DNA from: Rubrivivax sp. A210
GTDB lineage: Bacteria > Pseudomonadota > Gammaproteobacteria > Burkholderiales > Burkholderiaceae_C
DNA: 64,000 nt
Assembly: GCF_904426505.1 (NCBI RefSeq)
Contig: NZ_CAJGBN010000023.1
Coordinates: 372,001 to 436,000, forward strand
Reading direction: 5' to 3'
In this document: piece by piece, positions 29,319-39,255 of the stretch
Numbering within the stretch: the stretch's first letter is position 1
Layout: every line of letters begins with the position of its first letter
Program-made: the position numbers and the translations under genes
Notes under the pieces: model-generated
What the model saw: the letters and a program-made list of their open reading frames with translations, nothing else
Told to the model about the DNA's origin: nothing
Databases searched by the model: none

Positions 29319-30308
29319 CTAGGCCTCGCGCGGCCCTTGCGGCTGACCGTGGCGGCGCCGCCGCGGTGCTCCGTCACGCCGGGGCGGACGGCCACCTTCG
29401 GGGCGCGGCCCGCGCGGGTCGGCGCGCGGGTCGATCTGCGGCGGGCGCTCGGCGCGCTCCTGGCGGGCCTGCGCCAGGCGGGCCTCCAGCGTGGCTTCGT
29501 CCAGGCCCTTGAGGGTGCAGAAGTTGGCGCGCGTGAGCGTGCTGGTCTCGAAGGCGCGCAGCAGCTGGGCGCGCTCGCGGCGCTCGATCTCCTCGGGGCT
29601 GGGCGGCGGCCCCGGCTCGCGCCGGGGTGCGGCGCTGCGTGCGGCCAGGTGGCGGGCCTCGCGCTGGGCTTCACGTTCTGCGGCGCGGCGGGCCTCGACG
29701 ATGGCGCGGCGCCGTTCCAGCTCGGCGGTGGCGGCGGTGCGGTGCTCGTCGCTCAGCTCGCCGGCCGGCTGGCCGTCGAGGTCGTGGCGCTGCGTCGCCT
29801 GCACCATCGCGCGCAGATAGGCGTTGCTGGTGGTGTGGCGGTGCAGGAAGACCGAGAGCGTGCGGCGGTTGAAGAGGCCGGGCGCGCGCTGCTGGATGTC
29901 GGCCTGGATGCGCAGCTTGACCGGCAGCGCGCGGTCGGCACCGAAGAGGGCCGGAAACAGCTCGGCCAGCCTGGCTGCGCAGGCGGCCGGTGGCAGGTCG
30001 GGCGGCGGCGGGGTTGCGGCGGGGCCGATGTCCGCCGGGGCGTCGCCGGCGGCTTCGGCTTCCCCCGCGGCTACCGCGGCGGCTTCTGCAGCGTCGGCGT
30101 TTGCGGCGTCGGCCGGCTCGGCCAGGGCGGCCGCAGCCACTTCGACCGCCTCGGTGCTTGCGGCCTCGCTCGCGGCCGTGTCGGGCTCAGCGGCCTCAGC
30201 GGGCTCGGTGGCGGCCACGGCCACGGGCGGCGTGGCCGGCTCGGACAGGGGCGTCGCGGCGGCGGTGTCTTCGGGTGTCGATTCGGGCAGCATAGAGAGC
30301 GGTTGCAT
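29319..30308 (-). CDS. ProQ/FinO-domain RNA-binding protein
   Basis: Predicted RNA chaperone of about 329 residues. The first 110 residues are low-complexity Ala/Glu/Pro. The ProQ/FINO domain (about 112-205) reads AELFPALFGADRALPVKLRI, LFNRRTLSVFLHRHTTSNAY and HDLDGQPAGELSDEH. A charged helical linker follows (RAAEREAQREARHLAARS), then a second conserved block (LTRANFCTLKGLDEATLEA) and an Arg-rich tail. In-frame ATGs at 30308 (MQPLSML) and 30293 (MLPESTP) are both possible; neither has a clear ribosome site. Such proteins bind structured small RNAs. It is divergent from the FAD oxidoreductase gene. Confidence 0.87.
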   Translation of the reverse strand: MQPLSMLPESTPEDTAAATPLSEPATPPVAVAATEPAEAAEPDTAASEAASTEAVEVAAAALAEPADAANADAAEAAAVAAGEAEAAGDAPADIGPAATPPPPDLPPAACAARLAELFPALFGADRALPVKLRIQADIQQRAPGLFNRRTLSVFLHRHTTSNAYLRAMVQATQRHDLDGQPAGELSDEHRTAATAELERRRAIVEARRAAEREAQREARHLAARSAAPRREPGPPPSPEEIERRERAQLLRAFETSTLTRANFCTLKGLDEATLEARLAQARQERAERPPQIDPRADPRGPRPEGGRPPRRDGAPRRRRHGQPQGPREA

Positions 30309-30362
30309 CTGCGCAGTGCAGGCCGCGATTGTCGTCGCGCCGGCGGCTGTTAATCTGAGGCG

Positions 30363-31625
30363 ATGAAGATCGCCGTCATCGGCGGCGGCCTGGCCGGCCT
30401 GTGCGCTGCCTGGCTGCTGTCGCCGCGCCACCGCGTCACCCTGCTCGAGCGCCATGCGCGGCCGGGCTTCGTCGCCAGTTCGGTGGCGGTGGATGGCAGC
30501 GCTGGCGCGCCGCGCGTGGACGTGCCGCTGCGCGTCTTCTATCCCGGCTACTACCCGACCCTGGTGCGCCTGTACCAGGCCCTGGGCGTGGCCAGCGAGC
30601 CGGTGAGCTACGCCGCCACCTTCTGTGGCGCCGACGGCCGAGCCTATTTCCGCTGGCGCATCCTCGGCATGGGCGCGCAGGCCTGGCCCTATGTGCTGCC
30701 GCAGGATTTGCTCACCTCGCGCGCCCGCCGCATCGCCGCCGGCGCGCTGGCCTTTCGCGGTCTGGCGCGGCTGGCGCTGGCGCGCGACGAGCTGAACGGG
30801 CTGAGCCTGGGCGATTTCGTCACCCGCCACGGCCTGGCGCCGGCCTTCGTCGACGGCCTGCTGCTGCCGACCTGGGCCACCATCGCCACCTGCACCCACG
30901 CCGACGCCCTGGCCTACCCGGCCGCGGTGGTGGCGGGCTACCTGGCCGCCGGCGTGGCCCACCAGAGCGTGCGCCGCGCCGTGCTGGGCGCCGACGAGGT
31001 GGCGGCACGGCTGGTGGCCGGCATCACGCGCGTACAGTGCGGCGCCGAGGTGCAGGCGCTGCGCGCCGATGACTGTGGCGTGCAGGTGAGGCAGGCCGAC
31101 GGCCAGGACGAGGCCTTCGACCACGTCGTGCTCGCGACCCAGGCCCACCAGGCGCTGGCGCTTTGGCAGGGCGCGCCGCCGGCCGAGGCGGCGGCGCTGG
31201 CGGCCTTCCGCCACCGCGCGCTGGAGGTCGTGATGCACCGCGACGCCGCGCTGATGCCGCGCCAGCGGGGCGACTGGTCGGCCGTCAATGCGCGTGTCCT
31301 GCCCGGACTGGACAGCCCCGAGGCGACGATCTGGGTCAATGCGGTGCAGCCGGGCCTGCGCGATGCGGCAGACGTCTTCCAGACCGTGCAGCCGCAGCGC
31401 GAACCGCGTGCCGACCGCGTGATCTCGCGCGCCCGCTTCGAGCGTCCGCTGGTCGACGCCGCCAGCCAGCGCGCGCTGGCCACGCTGCAGCGGCTGCGGG
31501 CGAAGCCGGGGCGGCGCGTCTGGCTGTGCGGCTCCTACGCCGAGGCCGGCGTGCCGCTGCTGGAGAGCGCGGTGCGCTCGGCCCATGCGGTGGCCGCGGC
31601 CATCGATGCCGCCGCCGGCCTCTAG
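30363..31625 (+). CDS. FAD-dependent amine-oxidase-type oxidoreductase
   Basis: 420-residue flavoprotein. The dinucleotide-binding motif is at the very N terminus (KIAVIGGGLAGLCAAWLLS, then the ribose-binding Glu in LLERH), followed by the DVPLRVFYPGYYPTLVRLY segment and a C-terminal FAD motif around VWLCGSYAEAGVPLLESAV. It resembles the predicted NAD/FAD-binding proteins of the COG2907/protoporphyrinogen-oxidase type. Substrate unknown; no carotenoid or haem genes are near. Its stop overlaps that of the convergent hemolysin-III gene within the sequence CTAG (31622-31625). Confidence 0.85.
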   Translation: MKIAVIGGGLAGLCAAWLLSPRHRVTLLERHARPGFVASSVAVDGSAGAPRVDVPLRVFYPGYYPTLVRLYQALGVASEPVSYAATFCGADGRAYFRWRILGMGAQAWPYVLPQDLLTSRARRIAAGALAFRGLARLALARDELNGLSLGDFVTRHGLAPAFVDGLLLPTWATIATCTHADALAYPAAVVAGYLAAGVAHQSVRRAVLGADEVAARLVAGITRVQCGAEVQALRADDCGVQVRQADGQDEAFDHVVLATQAHQALALWQGAPPAEAAALAAFRHRALEVVMHRDAALMPRQRGDWSAVNARVLPGLDSPEATIWVNAVQPGLRDAADVFQTVQPQREPRADRVISRARFERPLVDAASQRALATLQRLRAKPGRRVWLCGSYAEAGVPLLESAVRSAHAVAAAIDAAAGL

Positions 31626-32293
31626 GGAGCCAGGCCGAACTGCCCCAGCGCCGCCATGAAGTGGCAGGCGCTGCCGCCCATCACGAACAGGTGAAAGGCG
31701 AAGTGGGCATAACGCAGGCGGTTGTCGAAGACGAAGACCACCGCGCCCAGCGTGTAGGCCAGGCCGCCGGCCACCAGCCAGGCCAGGGCCGGACCCGGCA
31801 TGCGCTGCGCCAGGGGCACGGCGGCGATCACCACCACCCAGCCCATCGCGACATAGAGCGCGGTTGACCACAGCGGATGGCGCAGCAGGTTGAAGAGCTT
31901 GGCCGCCACACCCAGCACGGCCAGGCCCCAGACGATGCCGAACAGCGACCAGCCCCAGCCGCCGCGCAGTGCGCCCAGCACGAAGGGCGTGTAGCTGCCG
32001 GCGATGAAGACATAGATGGCGGCGTGGTCCAGGCGCTGGAACCATTGCTTGGCGCGTCCGGCCGGCAGCGCGTGGTAGAGCATGGACACGGCATAGAGCA
32101 GCGCCATGGTGGCGCCGAAGACCGCGGCGGCGGTGATGTCGGCCGCGCCGCCGCGCTGCACCGCCAGCGTCACCAGCACCGGCAACGCCGCCAACGCCAG
32201 CAGCAGGCCGAGGCCGTGGCTCAGCGCATTGGCGATCTCCTCGCCGGGGGTCTGGGCGCGACCGGCGAAAGGGGCGGAATCGGTGGAAACCAT
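31622..32293 (-). CDS. Hemolysin III / TrhA family membrane protein
   Basis: 223-residue protein with seven hydrophobic segments. Family landmarks are GEEIANALSHGLGLLLAL, SMLYHALPAGRAKQWFQRLDHAAIYVFIAGSYTP region (HxxxxG…LDHAAI), and near the C terminus YAHFAFHLFVMGGSACHF. The conserved His and Asp residues that bind a metal in the PAQR/HlyIII superfamily are present. Despite the name, homologues such as E. coli TrhA affect membrane-energy homeostasis rather than lysis. The start is the ATG at 32293; a second in-frame ATG at 32302 adds three residues. Confidence 0.9.
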   Translation of the reverse strand: MVSTDSAPFAGRAQTPGEEIANALSHGLGLLLALAALPVLVTLAVQRGGAADITAAAVFGATMALLYAVSMLYHALPAGRAKQWFQRLDHAAIYVFIAGSYTPFVLGALRGGWGWSLFGIVWGLAVLGVAAKLFNLLRHPLWSTALYVAMGWVVVIAAVPLAQRMPGPALAWLVAGGLAYTLGAVVFVFDNRLRYAHFAFHLFVMGGSACHFMAALGQFGLAP

Positions 32294-32470
32294 GACGGCC
32301 ATGCTAGCGCCTGTGCGCCGGGCCGTGATTTGCGTCACGATTCGCCGATTCCCCCCAGGCCTTCCCCTGTTTATCGGGGATGTGCGAAAAAGGGGCCCGG
32401 GCCAAGATGCGCCCCTTCGCGGCCGGCCGGGCACACAGGGGTGTGGCTGGCAGGCCCTCAGGGATACAAG

Positions 32471-33175
32471 ATGAGATTCGTCCAGACTTTTGCGGCGCTG
32501 CTAGCGACTCTTGCCACCGTCGGCATGGCCGGCAAGGCCTCGGCCACCGTTACCGATGACAGCCACCCGGCCTACACCCTGACCTGGGACGAGACCACGG
32601 TCTTCGGCAACCCGTCCTTCAGCTTTGGTTCGGGCGCTGCCGCGCTGGGTTTTGGCTGGTCGGTGCCGACGGCGCTGAACGTGGCCACCATCGACCAGCA
32701 GGTGACGGCCACCTTCACGCTGCCGGCCGTCACCGTCACGGCCAAGCCGGGCTGGCGCCTGGGCGGGCTGGTGGAAGCCTTCATCGGCAACATCACCTAC
32801 GTTGAGTTCGGCGGCCTTACCGCCATCTCCGGTGCCGGCCTCGTTGCCGTCGATGGCGGGCCGGTCAGGCCCTTGGCCGGTGCGCTCACCAAGACCGTCA
32901 CCAGCGCCGTGCCGGGTGTCTTCGAGACCGGCTACTTCTCGGCCACCCTGCGTCTGCCTGTGCCCAACTTCAACAGCCTGGCCTTCAGCGGCGGCAGCCT
33001 CACGCTCAGCGCCGTGGGTGGGCGTGGCGCCGCCATCACCGGCCAGCTGCAGAACCAGATGAGCCTGAGCTTCGAGGCCGTTGCTGCGCCGGTGCCTGAG
33101 CCCGCCAGCTGGGCGCTGCTGCTGGCCGGCCTGGGCGTCGTCGCCACCGGCCTGCGCCGCCGCCGCGCCGGCTGA
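32471..33175 (+). CDS. PEP-CTERM sorted exported protein (second copy type)
   Basis: 234 residues. A signal peptide (FVQTFAALLATLATVGMAGK, cleavage likely after ASA) precedes a beta-rich mature region (for example TLTWDETTVFGNPSFSFGSG). The C-terminal sorting tag is VPEPASWALLLAGLGVVATG followed by LRRRRAG. The mature part is unlike that of the PEP-CTERM protein at 4927, so they are not duplicates. Secreted envelope or matrix protein; function unknown. Upstream is a 177-bp gap to the divergent hemolysin-III gene. Confidence 0.85.
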   Translation: MRFVQTFAALLATLATVGMAGKASATVTDDSHPAYTLTWDETTVFGNPSFSFGSGAAALGFGWSVPTALNVATIDQQVTATFTLPAVTVTAKPGWRLGGLVEAFIGNITYVEFGGLTAISGAGLVAVDGGPVRPLAGALTKTVTSAVPGVFETGYFSATLRLPVPNFNSLAFSGGSLTLSAVGGRGAAITGQLQNQMSLSFEAVAAPVPEPASWALLLAGLGVVATGLRRRRAG

Positions 33176-33228
33176 AGCCGGCCGCGGCTCAGCCCTCGCC
33201 TGCGAGACAGGCTCGGTCCTGCGTCCCG

Positions 33229-34089
33229 TTAGCCCAGCCGCAGCGCCATCACTCCCACCACCACCACCAGCGTGCCGATGGCGCGCTGCAGGCCGAAGCG
33301 TTCCTTCAGCAGCCAGCAGCCCAGCAGGGCCGCGAACAGCACCGAGGTCTCGCGCAGTGCGGCGACGCTGGCCACCGGGGCCTGGGTCATGGCCCACAGT
33401 GCGATGGCATAGCTGCCGATGGAGGCCGCACCGCCCAGCGCCGCCTTGGGCCAGCGTCCGCGCGCATAGGCCAGCAGTTGCTGCCGCCGCGGGCCGCGCC
33501 GGCTCCACCACACGCCCACCGGGTAGGTCAGGCCGTCGAGCACGAAGAGCAGCATCACATAGCGCAGGGCGTCGCCCGAGATGCGGGCGCCGAGGCCGTC
33601 GATCAGCGTGTAGGCGGCGATGATGGCGGCATTGGCCAGCGCATAGGCCAGGGCCTTGCCGTGGTGCAGGGCCTCGCCCGGATGCGCGAGCCCGACCAGG
33701 GCCACGCCGCCGGTGATGCCGACGATGCCCAGCCAGGCCGCGGCCGAGGGCGCCTCGCCGATGAAGTGGCCGCTGGCCAGGGCCACCAGCAGCGGCGCGG
33801 CGCCACGCATGATGGGATAGGTCATGCCCAGCTCGCCGTGCTCGTAGGCGCCGGCCAGGGCGATGTAGTAGCCGATGTGGACCACCAGCGAGGCCAGGAT
33901 GTAGGGCCAGCTCTCCGGCTTGGGCAGGCCCCAGGCCAGCACCAGCGGCAAGGCCAGCAGCGCGGCGCAGAAGTTGAGCAGCGCGGTGTCGGCCGCCTTG
34001 TCGCCCGACGACTTGACGAGCGCGTTCCAGCCCGCGTGCAGCGCGGCGCCGCACAGCACGGCGAGCAGGACGGGGCCGCTGAGGCTCAA
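33229..34089 (-). CDS. EamA/DMT-family permease in the phosphonate cluster
   Basis: About 286 residues with ten predicted membrane spans, as in drug/metabolite transporters with two EamA repeats (for example ALHAGWNALVKSSGDK near the start and LRETSVLFAALLGCWLLKER in the second repeat). I chose a TTG at 34089, which overlaps the stop of the HD gene (TTGA at 34086-34089); an ATG further upstream would add 28 residues reading through that gene. This makes it the last gene of the leftward phosphonate run. It may export a pathway product or import a substrate; the sequence does not say which. Confidence 0.82.
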   Translation of the reverse strand: MSLSGPVLLAVLCGAALHAGWNALVKSSGDKAADTALLNFCAALLALPLVLAWGLPKPESWPYILASLVVHIGYYIALAGAYEHGELGMTYPIMRGAAPLLVALASGHFIGEAPSAAAWLGIVGITGGVALVGLAHPGEALHHGKALAYALANAAIIAAYTLIDGLGARISGDALRYVMLLFVLDGLTYPVGVWWSRRGPRRQQLLAYARGRWPKAALGGAASIGSYAIALWAMTQAPVASVAALRETSVLFAALLGCWLLKERFGLQRAIGTLVVVVGVMALRLG

Positions 34090-34631
34090 GACAGGGCGCA
34101 GCGCCGGGCGCGGGCCAGGAAGTGCGACAGCGGAGGGGTGGCGGCGCCAGCGACCTTGGCTGCGTCGTCCCACAGGCGCAGGCGCACGGCCGACTCGGCC
34201 CCGGTCTGGGCGATGAACCCGGCCGCCTGGGCGGCGCTGTAGACGCCGCCCTGCAGCGCCAGGCTGCGCTGCGAATCGGGTGACAGTGCGGCCACGTAGC
34301 CGGGCCGCGTGGCGCAGAGGTAGCGCTTGGCGTCGACGTGCAGGCGGATGCCGCCCAGCACGCGCTCGCCGAACAGGCCTTGCAGCAGCGGCAGGGCGGC
34401 GTACTGGTGGCGATCATCCAGGCCGCGCAGCGTGGGCGTGGCGCCCAGGTCGCGCAGCAGATGGCCGAGGTCGTGCAGCAGGCAGGCGGTGACGAGCTCG
34501 TCGTCGGCGCCGTCGGCCTCGGCCAGGGCCGCGGTCTGCAACGCGTGCTCGAGCTGGGTCACCGGCTCGCCGGCGTATTGCTCGCCGCCGCGGCGGGCGA
34601 AGGCGCTCTCGATGTCCTGCAGGCGGTGCAT
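34086..34631 (-). CDS. HD-domain protein of the phosphonate-operon type, PhnZ-like
   Basis: 181 residues. It carries residues known from the di-iron oxygenase PhnZ: a YAGE motif (Y19, E22) like the substrate-contacting Tyr/Glu pair, QLEHALQTA (H29), LLHDLGHL (H53, D54, H57), a later His in DRHQYAALPLL, GIRLHVDAKRYLC (His and Lys), and a C-terminal Asp in RLWDDAAK. The full set suggests an intact metal site for cleaving a 1-hydroxyphosphonate C-P bond. No Fe/2-oxoglutarate hydroxylase (PhnY*) is in the cluster, so the substrate source is open. It lies between phnY and the EamA gene. Also known as the phosphonate-operon-associated HDIG family. Confidence 0.85.
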   Translation of the reverse strand: MHRLQDIESAFARRGGEQYAGEPVTQLEHALQTAALAEADGADDELVTACLLHDLGHLLRDLGATPTLRGLDDRHQYAALPLLQGLFGERVLGGIRLHVDAKRYLCATRPGYVAALSPDSQRSLALQGGVYSAAQAAGFIAQTGAESAVRLRLWDDAAKVAGAATPPLSHFLARARRCALS

Positions 34632-34633
34632 GC

Positions 34634-36061
34634 TCAGGTCCAGGGCAGGCTGTAGGTCTTGAGATGGGTGTAGAGCTTCATGGCTTCCTGCACGCCTTCC
34701 TTGCAGCCCAGGCCGGAATCCTTGAGGCCGCCGAAGGGCGTCAGCTCGAGCCGGTAGCCGGGCACCTCGCGCACGTTCACCGTGCCCACCTGCAGCTCGG
34801 CGACGAAGCGGTTGATGTAGTCGAGCCGGTTGGTACACACGGCCGAGCTGAGGCCGTAGGCCGTGCCGTTGCTGATGCGAATGGCCTCGTCGATGTTCGA
34901 GAAACCGATGATGGGCGAGACGGGGCCGAAGGTCTCTTCGCGCACCACGGTCATGGCCGGGTCCACGCGGTCTATCACCGTCGGCGCGAAAAACGCACCC
35001 TCGCGGCGGTGGCCGGCGAGCAGGCGCGCGCCCTGGGCCAGGGCTTCGTCCACGCGCGCCTCGAACTGCCGCGCCGCGGCCTCGTCGATGACGGTGCCCA
35101 TCTCGGTGTCGGGGTGGGCGGGGTCGCCGTGGCGCCAGGCGCGCGTCTTGTCGACCACCAGGTCGGTGAAGCGCTGGCGCACGGCCTCGTGCACCAGCAT
35201 GCGCTTGACGGCCGTGCAGCGCTGGCCCGAGTTCTTGTACGAGCCTTGCACCGCCAGCGAGCTGGCCTCGTCGAGATCAGCGTCTTCCATCACGATGATC
35301 GGATCATTGCCGCCCAGCTCCAGCACCAGGCGGCGGTAGCCGCTGCGCGCCGCGATGTGCTTGCCGATGGCCACGCCGCCGGTGAAGGTGACGAGCTCGA
35401 CCGCCGGGTTCGTGATCATCTCGTCGGCAATCTCGCGCGGGTCGCCGGTGATCACCTGCAGCATGGCCGGCGGCAGGCCGGCCTCGTAGAGCAGGTCGGC
35501 GAAGGCCAGCGCCGACAGCGGCACCTTCTCGCTCGGTTTGAGCACGACGCGGTTGTTGGTGGCCACTGCCGGCACCACCTTGTGCGCGACCTGGTTCATC
35601 GGGTGGTTGAAGGGCGTGATGGCGGTGATCACGCCCAGCAGCGGTTCGCGCAGCGTGTGGACGCGGCGCTTGCGGCCGTGGGGGGTGATGTCGCAGGCGA
35701 AGGTCTGGGCGTCGTCGCGCAGGCACTCGTTGGCGCCGAACATCAGCACATCGGCCACGCGCCCGGCCTCGTAGCGCGTGTCCTTGAGGCACAGGCCCGA
35801 TTCGCTGGTGATGAGGGCCGCGATGGCCTCCACACGCTCGCGCACCAGGGCCGCGGCGCGCTGCAGGATGGCGGCGCGCTCGAAGCGCGACAGCGTGGGC
35901 TTGCAGGCGCGCGCCGTTTCGTAGGCCAGCTTCACCTCTTCCAGCGTGGCCTTGGGCACGCGGCCGACGAGGGTGCCGGTGTAGGGGTTGTGGACGTTGA
36001 TCGCGGGCTCGCGGCCGGCGCCGATTTTCTCGCCGGCGATGCGCAGGGCTTCGTTGAGCAT
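34634..36061 (-). CDS. phnY: Phosphonoacetaldehyde dehydrogenase
   Basis: NAD-dependent aldehyde dehydrogenase of 475 residues, converting phosphonoacetaldehyde to phosphonoacetate in the PhnW-PhnY-PhnA route. Catalytic Cys lies in NSGQRCTAVKR (near residue 281) and the general-base Glu in VLELGGNDP. The NAD-binding stretch is TPFNHPMNQVAHKVVPAVA with KPSEKVPLSA, and the C terminus has TPFGGLKDSGLGCKEGVQEA. Assignment as PhnY rather than a general aldehyde dehydrogenase rests mainly on the flanking phnA and the divergent phnW. It ends 2 bp before the HD gene starts and begins 6 bp after phnA. Confidence 0.92.
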   Translation of the reverse strand: MLNEALRIAGEKIGAGREPAINVHNPYTGTLVGRVPKATLEEVKLAYETARACKPTLSRFERAAILQRAAALVRERVEAIAALITSESGLCLKDTRYEAGRVADVLMFGANECLRDDAQTFACDITPHGRKRRVHTLREPLLGVITAITPFNHPMNQVAHKVVPAVATNNRVVLKPSEKVPLSALAFADLLYEAGLPPAMLQVITGDPREIADEMITNPAVELVTFTGGVAIGKHIAARSGYRRLVLELGGNDPIIVMEDADLDEASSLAVQGSYKNSGQRCTAVKRMLVHEAVRQRFTDLVVDKTRAWRHGDPAHPDTEMGTVIDEAAARQFEARVDEALAQGARLLAGHRREGAFFAPTVIDRVDPAMTVVREETFGPVSPIIGFSNIDEAIRISNGTAYGLSSAVCTNRLDYINRFVAELQVGTVNVREVPGYRLELTPFGGLKDSGLGCKEGVQEAMKLYTHLKTYSLPWT

Positions 36062-36067
36062 GGCGGT

Positions 36068-38033
<1,966 letters not shown>

Positions 38034-38063
38034 GGCCGGGCATTGAAGCACCGGCAATGTAGA

Positions 38064-38116
38064 TTGTCAACAATTGGCAAAAAACCGTTGACACAATCAG
38101 TTGCCGCATCTTAGAT
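38064..38116 (+). promoter_or_regulatory. Promoter of the transporter operon with candidate GntR operator
   Basis: TTGACA at 38088-38093 and TTAGAT at 38111-38116 are 17 bp apart, a good sigma-70 -35 and a fair -10. Just upstream, TTGTCAACAA at 38064-38073 has symmetric TTGT/ACAA arms around two bases, and TGTCAAC (38065-38071) is the reverse complement of GTTGACA (38087-38093), which overlaps the -35. FCD-type GntR proteins commonly bind such TTGT-N-ACAA sites, so this is a plausible operator for the divergent regulator. Confidence 0.55.
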
Positions 38117-38211
38117 TTCGCCCGGCCTTGGCCGCTGCCCGTCACCACCGCGACACGCCGAGGCCGCAGACTGGCGGGTTCGACCTACCCCACACCTCCG
38201 AGGAGTACCCC

Positions 38212-39255
38212 TTGCGCATCCAAGCACCCTTGCAGACGCTGGCCGCCAGCGCATTGCTGGCCCTGTCGCTGGCCGCCACGGCGCAGACGAAGACGACGCT
38301 GCTGGTCTACACCGCGCTCGAGACCGACCAGCTCAAGGCCTACCAGGAAGGCTTCAACAAGGTCAACCCCGACATCGAGCTGAAATGGGTGCGCGACAGC
38401 ACCGGCGTCATCACCGCCAAGCTGCTGGCCGAGAAGGCCAATCCGCAGGCCGACGCGGTGATGGGCGTGGCGGCGTCCAGCCTGGCGCTGCTGGACAAGA
38501 ACGGCATGCTCGAGCCCTACCGGCCGCTCAATGCCGACGCCATCATGAGCCAGTACATCGACAAGAAGAAGGTGCCGGCCTGGTTCGGCATGGACGTCTG
38601 GGGCGCCACCGTCTGCTTCAACACCGTCGAGGCGGCGAAGAAAAACATCCCCAAGCCCGAGACCTGGAAAGACCTGCTCAAGCCGGCCTACAAGGGCCAG
38701 ATCGTGATGCCCAACCCGGCCAGCTCGGGCACCGGCTTCTTCGACGTCACCGCCTGGCTGGCGCTGTGGGGCGACAAGGGCGGCTTGGGTGACGGCTGGA
38801 AGTACATGGACGGCCTGCACGAGAACATCGCGCAGTACACGCACAGCGGCTCCAAGCCCTGCAACATGGCGGCCAGCGGCGAGTACGTGGTGGGCATCAG
38901 CTTCGAGTACCGCGCCAACGCCAACAAGGCCAAGGGCGCGCCCATCGACCTCGTCTTCCCCAAGGAAGGCCTGGGCTGGGATCTGGAGGCCTTTGCCATC
39001 CACAAGGGCACGAAGAAGCTCGACGCCGCCAAGAAGCTGGCCGACTGGGCCAGCAGCAAGGACGCCATGCTGCTGTATGGCAAGAACTTCGCCATCACCG
39101 CCCAGCCCGGCGTCGCCGCGCCGCTGGCCAATGTGCCCAAGGACTACGAGGCGCGCCTGGTGAAGATGGATTTCGCCTGGGCCGCCGACAACCGCGAGCG
39201 CATCCTGGCCGAGTGGAACAAGCGCTACAGCGCCAAGTCGGAACCCAAGAAGTGA
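38212..39255 (+). CDS. 2-Aminoethylphosphonate ABC transporter, substrate-binding protein
   Basis: Periplasmic binding protein of 347 residues, family 1/SBP_bac_6-like. The start is a TTG at 38212, set by GAGGAG seven bases upstream, giving a signal peptide (QTLAASALLALSLAATAQT, cleavage near ATA-QT). The mature protein starts TTLLVYTALETDQLKAY, with DSTGVITAKLLAEKANPQAD, DVWGATVCFN and MPNPASSGTGFF, the pattern of the PhnS2-type family found with fused permeases. It is translationally coupled to the ATPase gene (GTGA). Specificity is inferred from the cluster. Confidence 0.9.
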   Translation: MRIQAPLQTLAASALLALSLAATAQTKTTLLVYTALETDQLKAYQEGFNKVNPDIELKWVRDSTGVITAKLLAEKANPQADAVMGVAASSLALLDKNGMLEPYRPLNADAIMSQYIDKKKVPAWFGMDVWGATVCFNTVEAAKKNIPKPETWKDLLKPAYKGQIVMPNPASSGTGFFDVTAWLALWGDKGGLGDGWKYMDGLHENIAQYTHSGSKPCNMAASGEYVVGISFEYRANANKAKGAPIDLVFPKEGLGWDLEAFAIHKGTKKLDAAKKLADWASSKDAMLLYGKNFAITAQPGVAAPLANVPKDYEARLVKMDFAWAADNRERILAEWNKRYSAKSEPKK

